From Theocolax elegans (lineage: Eukaryota; Arthropoda; Insecta; Hymenoptera; Cerocephalidae), in assembly GCA_026168455.1 (NCBI GenBank), contig CM047430.1:69975044-70039043 (forward strand): a stretch of DNA of 64,000 nucleotides. Direction: 5' to 3'. The translations under genes and the position numbers were made by a program. This document shows, one piece after another, positions 50,220-61,554 of the stretch. Position 1 is the first letter of the stretch, and the number at the start of each line of letters is the position of its first letter. Below the pieces are notes generated by a model that made no database searches, was not told the DNA's origin, and worked only from the letters and a program-made list of their open reading frames with translations.

Positions 50220-51332
50220 ATTCCAATTTTTGAAATCGGCAATTGCATTTAGAGGAGAAAAGAATAAAAAAAATTGGCTCGACTTCGCTTTTGGAATAAT
50301 GCCCTGTTAGATGTAGAAAAAATGTAAAGTACTATTGCGTGTTTGAATGCAGTGCTCTGGTCTGTAATTGACTCTGTAATAACGGAGTAATCACGAGAGT
50401 TACACCTTATTCGTACGGAGAAAGAGAGAAGAAGAGGAGAAGGAGAAGGAGGAGGAGGAGGAGGAGGAGGAGTAGGAGGAAGGGAAGGAAAAGGAGGGGA
50501 AGGAGGAGGAAAAAAAGACTATTCGTGGGGTCAGTTTAAAAGGGCGGACCGAAGCTCCGACACTTATATGCAAGATTTAAAATTCAAATTACCGAGGGAG
50601 TTTGATCTGTTCGAAAGTATAAACTCGCTCTCTATGTGAAAATTGAGAAAAGATAAACATTATAGCTGCATTGTATTACCAAAGTGAAACAACAGTTCTT
50701 TACTCTTCACCAAGTTATTATCGGATTAACATTTCAGTCAGGCTCTTATGAATCTTCCCCTTTCTTTAACCTTCTGGGTTATTTGATTGAAGTATACATC
50801 ACATACACACATTTATGCGTATATATATTTTTCAATAAAATTTTAATTCACTGTTATTATAATTATAATTATAATCCGAAAAGCAAATATCTCGGATTCC
50901 ACACGGCTAAGGTAAGAAACAAAATTGAATGTAGAATGAAGAACATTGGGAGAAGTAACGGTATAGAAGTTGAAGCGCGTAAAGAGGTTCGGTAACGAAA
51001 AGGTAAGAAAAAATCGAAAGGAATTTAAAAATGGTTGGGTATGCGAAATCACTACGAAAGCCGTCATTATAAAATGCCAGAGTCTCTCGCGGTATTTTAA
51101 AAACGCGAGAGCAATCCATCAAGGAAGTTGGTGATCCCGTGGATTCCAAACTCACTCATGACCAATGCATTAAGGTGGTGTTTGTGCGCAAGGAGTCGGG
51201 GGTCCTCTCCGTCTAATAGGGATAAATACCTAATCGTACCTAAAAGCTGACAAATATGATCGGTCCTAATGGGTTCTGCATGATGACCCCTCGTAATGGA
51301 TAACTCGAACTGGATTTAGGGTGCGAGTGCAA

Positions 51333-51337
<5 letters not shown>

Positions 51338-51386
<49 letters not shown>
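51338..51386. repeat. (GA)n microsatellite
   Basis: About 24 GA dinucleotides directly downstream of a unique GC-richer segment (51060-51320). Confidence 0.95.
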
Positions 51387-51389
<3 letters not shown>

Positions 51390-53498
51390 GAATTGTCGCG
51401 GCTCATACGTAAATGAGAAATGAATTAATGAACGCCGTTGAGAGAAATCCCTTGTTCGAGGTTATACGTGTTTCATTCTACTATGATCATAGATTGCGCA
51501 ATGTGTAAATTAAATTGACGATTATAAGAGCTTATTTAGGTAATTGATACTGTTATTATTCTTTTTTTCGTTTGGAAACGTATTTTGAGCAGACACAGTT
51601 ATGTTAAAATTTAAACAAAAATACTACTATATAACTGTTTAATTAATAATTTGTTTTGTCGTATTAGAATTATTATAATTGTTTGAATTGTTATATTTCT
51701 AGTGTTTCTTTGAAATATTTTACCTTGCTTGAAATTGTATACAATTAGTTACATATATATGTATATTATTTAAAATATTTTTAAACAAAATTTAAATAAC
51801 CTGATAAGTTAAAAGCTATAAAAGGTAATAATTTATAGAAAAAATTTGTATAGTTATTAGAAAAATAATTAATTATGTAATTATAGGAAGACCACCTTAA
51901 ATATTTATCGTCTCCACGAACATTTAATTTAATTTCGGAAATATCAATCGAATAATGATTTTTCTAACAATAAATTTAGATAAACTTATTTATTTTGAAT
52001 ATATTAATAACCGATTGAATTGTTGTTATTCGCGTATGTATATATTTAAATAAGTGATTAAATTCATTTTAATGGAGTGGAATTTTTATATCAAGCCTTT
52101 CAATTTTATAAGCCTGGTAGGAATAACGTTTTTATCCATATTTTATACGGCTTATTGATTTCGGTACTTGAAAAATAAATTCAGTTAAACTTTAATGCTT
52201 TTAAAAATATTGTCGGTAAAATACTTTTATTTGAATTAAACTAAGTGCAAACGAATTCTCCTTTTTTGTTCTTTGTTTATACTTTATTAATACTGCATTC
52301 CACTTTTATATTAATCGCCCTGAATATTTGATTATAATACGTTATTTTTGCCCCGGCTATACAATTGCTCGTGACTCGAATTATACATTAATCATGCAGA
52401 AGGGAAAAAAATTTATTTTTACTTACCAAAATTCGTTATGTTGATGTTTTGCATAATTAACTTTTAATATGAAAAATTCTGTGTAAATAATTATATTTTG
52501 ATAATTCGCAGGCGTTAACTATAATCTGATATTAGTAAAAAATGATAACTATGATAAAACTATTCTATGTAGTCAATATAAACAACATGACGATAATTTA
52601 TCTGTGAGCCGAAATACGTAAAAATTAATCATCGGAATCGATCGTCCTCGGTCGAAAAATTGAGTTGTTCTTGTGTGCCAAGAGAAAGAAAGAGACAGAT
52701 TGAAAAGAACAGGTATATGTAACGGGTAGTAGAGAGAGAAAGAGAGAGAAAGAGAGGCCAAAATAAGAGGGAGAATAAAGACAGAGAAAGGAAGAAAGAT
52801 TTTTGCCGGGTCATGCCAGCCGATGAAGCTATTCGTTACGCGACGCGTGCACATCGTGCTGCCATAATTACGCGTCGTTAATTATTTCGCAAAAATTTCC
52901 TCGCACATGCACATACATATATAAACCATAGATTTTCATTTGCGTGCTATCGTAAAATTTATGCAAAAGAAAAAAAGGAAGATTGACTCTCTCTCTCTCT
53001 CTCTCTCTCTCCCTTTTCTCGAATGACTGGCTTAATATTCTCGGGCAATAAGGAGTTATTGTCGGGCGGAGTTTATCGCGATGAAATTTTCTTAGCCGTG
53101 TGATAAATAGCTGGTCGGACCTCCGACTTCGATGCGGCTTACCGGGTGATGAAAACGTTGTTTTTTGCTGTTTATTTACCAAGCTCCTCGTATTTGTTGG
53201 ATTTTTCTTTGCGTAATAAATCAAAACGGTTATTAATGGTTAAACTCCCTTGAGGTGCTTTACTGATTTTCTGAGATACATAGCTACAAACCTATACGTA
53301 TTTACAGTTAAAAATATTCTTAACAAGGTGTCATATAGATTATCTTATTAGCTGTTGTGAAATTTTTGTTTGTAGTTATATAATGGTAATCAAGTCAGAC
53401 CTCAACAGGGAAAGAATTTTCTTATAAAAATACCTTAAGGGAACCAGTGTTAAAATTGAAAAAAAGCTATTTAATATTAACAATGAATACTTTTTTTC

Positions 53499-55000
53499 AT
53501 AACAATTGAAAACATTTCTTAATTTTCCAAACAAACTATATTACTATTAACTTTTATTCAAAATTTTTTGGTCAAATTAATTGTCACATAACTATTTTTA
53601 TTAATTATGAGACACCGTACTCAGATTTTTTCCCATATTGGACTTACCGCAGGATATCTATATCGAACCACTTCATCGAATAGGCTGAAATTTTAACAGT
53701 AACTTTTAAATATTATTTTAATCCACTTAAGCCGAACAGAATTTCAATAAAAGACTAAATGTTTATTTAAAAAAATGATTTAGCTGTTTTTATATAATTT
53801 TTTTTTAATTAATTTGGTAATAATAATTTTTTTATCACAATTTTAACACAGTCTGTCTACTCAAGTGGATTAAAATCATATTTAAAAGTTACTGTTAAAA
53901 TTTCAGCCTATTGGATGAAATGGTTTTTGAGATATCCTACGGTAAGTCTATTATGGAAAAAAATCAGAGTAGGGGAGACCGGGGCTAAAATTAACAGGGG
54001 TAAATATTAACATTGAATTCTTAGTGATGCGAAGAGTTCTATACACTTCATAGATGACTCTAGACTTAAAGTTTATTGCCCTTTAACATGTAAACACCTT
54101 CAGTAGATCGCAGGACGTCGAGCCGATAAGATATAGGAGACAGCGATATTTTGATCAGGTAATGGAAAAATTTTTCACTCAAAAATGTTTATTCTCAATT
54201 ACATATCATATAATTAACAAAATTAAAATTACCATACCCCATTCTACTTGAAATAAGCTATTTAATCGCACATTTTTTTTTATTTTTTTTTATTTCTTTT
54301 TATTTTTTTTAACGATTTAAAAAAAAAAGTTTGTCGGGGTAAATATTAACAAATTTTCGGGGCAAGTATTAACACTGTTAATACTAATTAATTTATATTT
54401 AATTTTATTAATTTGAACTTTGCTATAATTTTTGTGTTTATACATGTATTATTTAATAGTGCAAATGTTTGTTAGCTTTAATTAATTTGTAAGACGAAGA
54501 CCTGCGTTATTTTTGTGTTAAAGAAATAATTTGTTAACAATTTTTTTATTTGTATATCACTTGCTATTCGTATATTCAGTAAAAAATATATTTTTTTGTT
54601 TACATTTGTTAAATGTGTACATTTATTATGAAACTAAGTCTTTACAATAAAAAAATGAGATGTTAATATTTACCCCGCATGCGGGGCAAAAATTAACAGA
54701 TAACGATTTTTAGTAAATCCTCTCGTAAAAAAAAGATATTTATAATTTCCAAAAAATTCCTGTGACATGACTTCGCTGAATAGGCAAAGAAAAAGTAACA
54801 ATACTTAGTATAGCAAACTAATTCTTTAATTAATTAGGAGAACGATTTTTTCAAAAAATGTTAATTTTAGCCCCGGTCTCCCCTACGGAGACTGATTAAT
54901 TAAAATAGTTATATGACATAAATTGACCAAAAAATTTCAAATAGAAATTAATAGTAATATAATTTTTTTTAAAAATTCAGAAATGTTTTCAATTGTCGTG
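53499..55000. repeat. Interrupted long palindrome (family C arms)
   Basis: The left arm 53499-53731 is the inverse of a right arm split into 53860-53971 and 54884-55000. Matching words include AACTTTTAAATAT with ATATTTAAAAGTT and CAATTGAAAACATTTC with GAAATGTTTTCAATTG. The loop is about 130 bp. The right arm is interrupted by the element at 53972-54883. This may be the foldback body of the outer TTAA element. Confidence 0.75.
53972..54883. mobile_element. 912-bp element with TA target duplication, nested in the palindrome
   Basis: The termini are GGGGAGACCGGGGCTAAAAT and the inverse, ending GCCCCGGTCTCCCC, flanked by TA on both sides (53970-53971 and 54884-54885). Removing it restores the continuity of the surrounding palindrome arm. 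A GGGG(C/T)AAATATTAACA-type word recurs inside in both orientations near 53998, 54336, 54356, 54661 and 54683. No coding frame is visible, so it is non-autonomous. The TA duplication suggests a Tc1/mariner-type mobiliser. Confidence 0.85.
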
Positions 55001-55223
55001 AGAAAAATTATTAATTATTAATATTGAATACAAATAAAATTACCAAATATTAAAAAATCTATTAGTTATAAAAGATCTAAATATAATGCTATTAAATATT
55101 ATAACATGTTGTCACCTGATCTCAAAATATTGAATAATAGTAAAAATTGTATTAAATCAAAAATAAGTTGTTACTTGAAAAATAATTTAAGTTGTTTTGT
55201 TTTATATATATATATATATATAT

Positions 55224-56967
55224 GGGCTATTTCACGTCAAGTGGTACGATGAAAATTTTAAATCGCTCCAAAATTTGAAAACAGGCTGGAAATATCTTTC
55301 AGAAGATAGAAAAAAATTTTTAGGTGTTAAAAATAATTTGCCTAAGAGTTATTCCACCATGAAAAATGGAAATTTTTCAATTTTTTAGAAAAATTTATAT
55401 TTTTAAAGCCATTTATCTCAAAATCTATTGATTTTTTTGAAAAAACATTAAAAACAACTTTTGTTCAAAATAATTTTTAGAACTTATCTACCTGGGTTAC
55501 AATTCTTAATTTTAACATCTCGAAGAGATAGGGCACTTGGAAATATTGAATATCAAAAAAAGGCGACCACGCCACAATCGATTTTGATCTAACACCGCTC
55601 AAAAGATCACATTTTTTGTGAGCTTTCGAAAGGTTGTGGTTAGATTATTGGCCAAGACTGCTGGTGTAAGTTATACGCCATAAACCTTATAAAATCACTA
55701 ATTTCATGTATTTTAGGGCATAACTTACACCAGCGGTCTTGGCCAATAATCTAACCACCGCCATTCGAAAGCTCTCGAAAAATGTCATCTTTTGAGCGGT
55801 GTTAGATCAAAATCGATTGTGGCGTGGTCGCCTTTTTTGATATTCAATATTTCCGGGCGTTCTATCTCTTCGAGATTTTAAAATTAAGAATTGTAACCCA
55901 GGTAGTTAAGTTCTAAGGATTATTTTGAACAAAAGTTGTTTTAATGTTTTTTCAAAAAAATCAATAGATTTTGAGATAAATGCCCTAAAATACATGAAAA
56001 TGAGTGATTTTATGAGGTTTATGGGGTATAACTTACACCACGGTTCGAACAAAATTTTAAGATACACCAAATTTTGGGTACACATTGCAAATGTTTTTCC
56101 GAATACAGAAAAAAATTTTTAGGTGTTAAAAATAATTTGCCTAAGAGTTATTCCACCATGAAAAATGGAAATTTTTCAATTTTTTAGAAAAATTTATATT
56201 TTTAAAGCCATTTATCTCAAAATCTATTGATTTTTTTGAAAAAACATTAAAAACAACTTTTGTTCAAAATAATTTTTAGAACTTATCTACCTGGGTTACA
56301 ATTCTTAATTTTAACATCTCGAAGAGATAGGGCACTTGGAAATATTGAATATCAAAAAAAGGCGACCACGCCACAATCGATTTTGATCTAACACCGCTCA
56401 AAAGATCACATTTTTTGTGAGCTTTCGAAAGGTTGTGGTTAGATTATTGGCCAAGACTGCTGGTGTAAGTTATACGCCATAAACCTTATAAAATCACTAA
56501 TTTTCATGTATTTTAGGGCATAACTTACACCAGCGGTCTTGGCCAATAATCTAACCATCGCCATTCGAAAGCTCGCGAAAAATGTGATCTTTTGAGCGGT
56601 GTTAAATCAAAATCGATTGTGGCGTGGTTGCCTTTTTTTGATATTCAATATTTCCGGGCGTTATATTTCTTCGCGATTTTAAAATTAAGAATTGTAACCC
56701 AGGTAGATAAGTTCTAAAGATTATTTTGAACAAAAGTTGTTTTTAATGTTTTTTCAAAAAAATCAATAGATTTTGAGATAAATGGCTTTGAAAATAGAAA
56801 TTTTTCTAAAAAATTGAAAAATTTCCATTTTTCATGGTGGAATAACTCTTAGGCAAATTATTTTTAACACCTAAAAATTTTTTCTATCTTCTGAAAGATA
56901 TTCCATCCTGAATTCAAATTTGGAGCGATTTAAAATTTTCATCGTACCACTTGACGTGAAATAGCCC
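55224..56967. mobile_element. Foldback element, family A, with internal 799-bp duplication
   Basis: The left end GGGCTATTTCACGTC and the right end GACGTGAAATAGCCC are inverted copies, and the arms pair for about 400 bp. Inside, the word TAGGTGTTAAAAATAATTTG recurs at 55321 and 56120, a 799-bp spacing. The hairpin core (GGTTGTGGTTAGATTATTGG and its inverse) occurs twice, at 55633-55761 and 56431-56562. A segment of family B left arm (about 56045-56118) sits at the internal junction. The flanks are AT dinucleotide runs, so the target duplication is unreadable. There is no coding capacity; the frames at 55197-55388 and 55925-56122 are artefacts. Confidence 0.85.
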
Positions 56968-57135
56968 ATATATATATAGTAATGATATAATAATAGCTCA
57001 TAATTTTATATAAAAAAAACAATGAAATTAATTAGAGATAAATATTAATTAGTTTTAAGAAGTATTTTAAATTCAGACCTATGTACAGATACTGTATTGC
57101 ATCTCTATAGGATTATGTTATGGCCAGATATATAT
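56968..57135 (+). repeat. Spacer repeat, copy 1
   Basis: A segment of about 165 bp containing GTAATGATATAATAATAGC and ACCTATGTACAGATACTG. It recurs at 57824-57988 and 59247-59415. It always lies between a family A right end and a family B left end, so it duplicated together with them. Confidence 0.9.
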
Positions 57136-57823
57136 GGGGTATTCCACGCGAAGTAGTCCGAACAAAATTTTAAGATACACCAAATTTTGGGTACACATTG
57201 CAAATGTTTTTCCGAATACAGAAAAAAATTTTAGGTACTGGAATCTATTTGTTCAAAAGTTATTCTAACCTCCAAAAGTGATAAGGTTGTGGTTAGATTA
57301 TTGGCCAAGACTGCTGGTGTAAGTTATACGCCATAAACCTTATAAAATCACTAATTTTCATGTATTTTAGGGCATAACTTACACCAGCGGTCTTGGCCAA
57401 TAATCTAACCATCGCCATTCGAAAGCTCGCGAAAAATGTGATCTTTTGAGCGGTGTTAAATCAAAATCGATTGTGGCGTGGTTGCCTTTTTTTGATATTC
57501 AATATTTCCGGGCGTTATATTTCTTCGCGATTTTAAAATTAAGAATTGTAACCCAGGTAGTTAAGTTCTAAGGATTATTTTGAACAAAAGTTGTTTTTAA
57601 TGTTTTTTCAAAAAAATCAATAGATTTTGAGATAAATGGCTTTGAAAATAGAAATTTTTCTAAAAAATTGAAAAATTTCCATTTTTCATGGTGGAATAAC
57701 TCTTAGGCAAATTATTTTTAACACCTAAAAATTTTTTCTATCTTCTGAAAGATATTTCCATCCTGAATTCAAATTTTGGAGCGATTTAAAATTTTCATCG
57801 TACCACTTGACGTGAAATAGCCC
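57136..57823. mobile_element. Chimeric foldback element: family B left end, family A right end
   Basis: It starts GGGGTATTCCACGCG (family B) and ends GACGTGAAATAGCCC (family A). The switch is abrupt at about 57292, where the B left arm joins the hairpin core of family A. The ends cannot pair with each other, so this copy arose by recombination or template switching rather than as one transposable unit. Confidence 0.85.
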
Positions 57824-57988
57824 ATATATATAGTAATGATATAATAATAGCTCATAATTTTATAAAAAAAACAATGAAATTAATTAGAGATAAATATTAA
57901 TTAGTTTTAAGAAGTATTTTTAAATTCAGACCTATGTACAGATACTGTATTGCATCTCTATAGGATGTATGTTATGCCAGATATATAT
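57824..57988 (+). repeat. Spacer repeat, copy 2
   Basis: Nearly identical to 56968-57135 and 59247-59415, with small indels (TTATGCCAG in place of TTATGGCCAG). Confidence 0.9.
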
Positions 57989-59246
57989 GGGGTATTCCAC
58001 GCGAAGTAGTCCGAACAAAATTTTAAGATACACCAAATTTTGGGTACACATTGCAAATGTTTTTCCGAATACAGAAAAAAATTTTTAGGTACTGGAATCT
58101 ATTTGTTCAAAAGTTATTCTAACCTCCAAAAGTGATTTTTTTTTAGTTATTTTCAACATCAGCTGGGTTCACCGCTATTTAACTCAAAATCTATCAACTT
58201 TTACTATAAAACATTATATATAACATTCGTTGCTAATTATGTCTAGAATTTATCCTTGTGGGTTAGAATTTCTAATCTCAAGGTCAATGTCATAAAAAGC
58301 AAATGTCAATATTCAACTTCAGAAAAGCGTAAGTACGCCACAATCGATTTTGATCTAACACCGCTCAAAAGATCACATTTTTTGTGAGCTTTCGAAAGGT
58401 TGTGGTTAGATTATTGGCCAAGACTGCTGGTGTAAGTTATACGCCATAAACCTTATAAAATCACTAATTTTCATGTATTTTAGGGCATAACTTACACCAG
58501 CGGTCTTGGCCAATAATCTAACCACCGCCATTCGAAAGCTCGCGAAAAATGTGATCTTTTGAGCGGTGTTAAATCAAAATCGATTGTGGCGTGGTCGCCT
58601 TTTTTTGATATTCAATATTTCCGGGCGTTATATTTCTTCGCGATTTTAAAATTAAGAATTGTAACCCAGGTAGTTAAGTTCTAAGGATTATTTTGAACAA
58701 AAGTTGTTTTTAATGTTTTTTCAAAAAAATCAATAGATTTTGAGATAAATGCCCTAAAATACATGAAAATGAGTGATTTTATGAGGTTTATGGGGTATAA
58801 CTTACACCAACGGTCTTGGCCAATAATCTAACCATCGCCATTCGAAAGCTCGCGAAAAATGTGATCTTTTGAGCGGTGTTAAATCAAAATCGATTGTGGC
58901 GTGGTTGCCTTTTTTTGATATTCAATATTTCCGGGCGTTATATTTCTTCGCGATTTTAAAATTAAGAATGTAACCCAGGTAGATAAGTTCTAAAGATTAT
59001 TTTGAACAAAAGTTGTTTTTAATGTTTTTTCAAAAAAATCAATAGATTTTGAGATAAATGGCTTTGAAAATAGAAATTTTTCTAAAAAATTGAAAAATTT
59101 CCATTTTTCATGGTGGAATAACTCTTAGGCAAATTATTTTTAACACCTAAAAATTTTTTTCTATCTTCTGAAAGATATTTCCATCCTGAATTCAAATTTT
59201 GGAGCGATTTAAAATTTTCATCGTACCACTTGACGTGAAATAGCCC
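57989..59246. mobile_element. Second chimeric foldback element (B left end, A right end)
   Basis: It starts as family B for about 340 bp, then switches to family A at about 58330-58350, within the shared word CGCCACAATCGATTTT. It contains a full hairpin core (58398-58530) and a partial inverted repeat of it after a switch at about 58748. It ends in GACGTGAAATAGCCC. The layout differs from the element at 57136-57823, although the flanking spacers are the same. Confidence 0.85.
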
Positions 59247-59415
59247 ATATATATATAGTAATGATATAATAATAGCTCATAATTTTATATAAAAAAAACA
59301 ATGAAATTAATTAGAGATAAATATTAATTAGTTTTAAGAAGTATTTTTAAATTCAGACCTATGTACAGATACTGTATTGCATCTCTATAGGATGTATGTT
59401 ATGCCAGATATATAT
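59247..59415 (+). repeat. Spacer repeat, copy 3
   Basis: Third copy of the roughly 165-bp spacer, closest to copy 2 in its right part. Confidence 0.9.
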
Positions 59416-60391
59416 GGGGTATTCCACGCGAAGTAGTCCGAACAAAATTTTAAGATACACCAAATTTTGGGTACACATTGCAAATGTTTTTCCGAATACA
59501 GAAAAAAATTTTTAGGTACTGGAATCTATTTGTTCAAAAGTTATTCTAACCTCCAAAAGTGATTTTTTTTTAGTTATTTTCAACATCAGCTGGGTTCACC
59601 GCTATTTAACTCAAAATCTATCAACTTTTACTATAAAACATTATATATAACATTCGTTGCTAATTATGTCTAGAATTTATCCTTGTGGGTTAGAATTTCT
59701 AATCTCAAGGTCAATGTCATAAAAAGCAAATGTCAATATTCAACTTCAGAAAAGCGTAAGTACGCCACAATCGATTTTTTTATCCAAAAGTCTAAAAAAA
59801 AGCTTGAAGCAATACCTTTCAAATGGTTTATAGCATTTTTATGGCCTTCAATTCTGTAAAAAGTTATACTAATTTAAAGAAACACGAAAATTTTTTAAAA
59901 ATTTAAATGGGAATTACCGTGTTAATTTTTGTGAATTTTTTTAAATTATCATAACTTTTTGCAGAATTGAAGGCCATAAAAATGCTACAGACCATTTAAA
60001 AGGTATTGCTTCCTTTTAGATTTTTGAATAAAAAAATCAATTGTGGCGCACTTACACTTTTTTCAAGTTGAATATTGACATGTAGTTTCTATAACATTTA
60101 CCTTGAAAGTAGAAATTCTAACCAAGAAGAATAAATTCTAGATGCGGTAACGAATGTTACCTAATGTTCTATAGTAAAAGTTGATAGATTTTGAGTTAAA
60201 TAGTGGTAAACCCAGCTAGTGTTGAAAAAAAAAATTAGAAAAATCCACTTTTTGAGGTTAGAATAACTTTTGAGCAAATAGATTCCAGTACCTAAAATTT
60301 TTTTTCTGTATTCTGAAAAACATTTGCAATGTGTACCCAAAATTTGGTGTATTTTAAAATTTTGATCGGACCACTTGGCGTGGATTACCCC
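59416..60391. mobile_element. Full-length family B foldback MITE
   Basis: 976 bp, starting GGGGTATTCCACGCG and ending GGCGTGGATTACCCC, an imperfect inverse. The arms pair over most of the length (about 450 bp each) around a centre near 59900-59940. It is the only copy in the window with both family B ends. The fragments at 6310 and 16832 belong to this family. No coding capacity. Confidence 0.88.
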
Positions 60392-60399
60392 ATATGTAT

Positions 60400-61467
60400 T
60401 GTGACGTGGTATTCGCGAACCCGGTATAATTAATTATTATTAATAATTAAAATTAACCGTTGGGCCGCGTTGCCCAATACCGCGCACACAATTAATTTAT
60501 TTTTGTTATCCGAACTGCGGCTGTCGCCAGAAACGCGAGTTCGCTGGGACGTACGGTATGGAAGATTCGGGCGATCCCCCTTGCCTCGACACGATTTATA
60601 TTAACTTAGGAATGTCGGCGGGAGCGCGGAGAACAAAACAAACTCAGAATTAAAATAAAAAGAGATAAAACATTAATTTTAATTTACTATAACAATTTGG
60701 CCATCCAGGCCGTGTGCCGCGACAAAGTTATTTCGCGCGGGCGGAAGTCCCGGGAAACCTGCCGGATCGAGATCCTCGCCTGCGACAGGTTTCACTCCCA
60801 GGAACCGCTGTTCGAGTACCGTCGTACCCGAACACACTCCCGATGTACACACACACAAGGGAGGGGGAGGATCACGATAGTAAATGTCACTTACCAGTGA
60901 CGCTCCTCGGGGATGGCCCAGCCGATCCTCGGCGACTAGTCGACCTCCTTGACAAGGGGACGACCGGTGGTTGAGGTGGTAAAGGCGGCCCTTGCCGCGG
61001 CGAGCGAGTCGCGATCCGCGGTATCACTCGCGCACGACCCCGTCCTTGGTTCACACACACACACACAAACGGAACACGCGTTTCAGCCCACCCGGGTCTC
61101 CGCACCTAGCTCTGCTCCGGAACAACCGTTCACAGAGCTTAATGTAGGAGGCGGTGGGGCATACTCTCGGCACTCACGAGCAGTACGGAACGTTTAGACA
61201 ATATAATAATCCGTCCTGATCGACGGATCATTACGCACTGATTAGGCGATCGCCTAATTTCTCGAAAAAGGGATGGGAGTGGGGAAACTCACACACTCTT
61301 TCGCGCTCCCATCCCTACGTATAGTCGCGCGCGTAATTGTACACTCGTAGAAAAGTAAACAAGTGTCGTCGGTTGGCCTTGACATACGAAAGGCTCCGAC
61401 GACTTACAATTCGCGAATTTAAGTACTCTATTTGTCGTGAATAGATTGTGTAACGATTTCCGTCACA
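60400..61467. mobile_element. Solo LTR, 1068 bp
   Basis: Begins TGTGACGTGG and ends TTTCCGTCACA (TG...CA), with the 4-bp duplication GTAT on both sides (60396-60399 and 61468-61471). It is GC- and CpG-rich and contains no credible gene; the ORFs at 60714-60974 and 60949-61197 are LTR sequence. Its first nine bases (TGTGACGTG) match the ends of the 984-bp LTRs at 37591 and 42696, and both families share a CTCAG...AAAAAGAGAT segment, so the two are probably related. A solo LTR forms when the two LTRs of a full element recombine. Confidence 0.88.
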
Positions 61468-61554
61468 GTATATTTAGATTTTAACTGCATATTGTAATGC
61501 TGGTAAATAAATAGCTTATTTTTTTTTAATTTTAACACTGGCTGGTCCCCTTAA

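Larger units (their letters stand above)
43684..53434. other. Noncoding DNA rich in (GA)/(CT) microsatellites
   Basis: No supported gene. The 227-codon frame at 49627-50310 (plus) is built from two purine/pyrimidine microsatellites joined by unique sequence and shows no domain. GC-richer unique pockets occur near 44640-44830, 45840-46090, 46930-47200, 51060-51330 and 52800-52880. Several have TAAT/ATTA cores and could be regulatory. Confidence 0.55.
53439..61550. mobile_element. Outer TTAA-flanked element hosting a nested repeat cluster
   Basis: The left end reads TTAA then GGGAACCAGTGTTAAAATT (53435 onward). The right end is its inverse: AATTTTAACACTGG, a duplicated CTGG, TCCCC, then TTAA at 61551-61554. 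Pairing continues inward for about 50 bp (AAGCTATTTAA at about 53465 against AAATAGCTT at about 61509). This indicates a TTAA-inserting element, as in piggyBac or Kolobok types, since filled with other insertions. Its own coding region is not visible and may have been deleted or displaced. Confidence 0.65.

Noticed and set aside
49627..50310. 227-codon plus-strand ORF, the longest open frame in the window
   Set aside because: It starts in a (GA)n tract and ends through a (CT)n tract, with no domain between. The length is explained by stop-free microsatellites.
55197..56122. Short ORFs in the foldback region
   Set aside because: They fall in MITE arms that recur as noncoding inverted repeats.
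60714..61197. Overlapping GC-rich ORFs suggestive of a host exon
   Set aside because: They lie wholly inside a solo LTR with TG...CA ends and a GTAT duplication.
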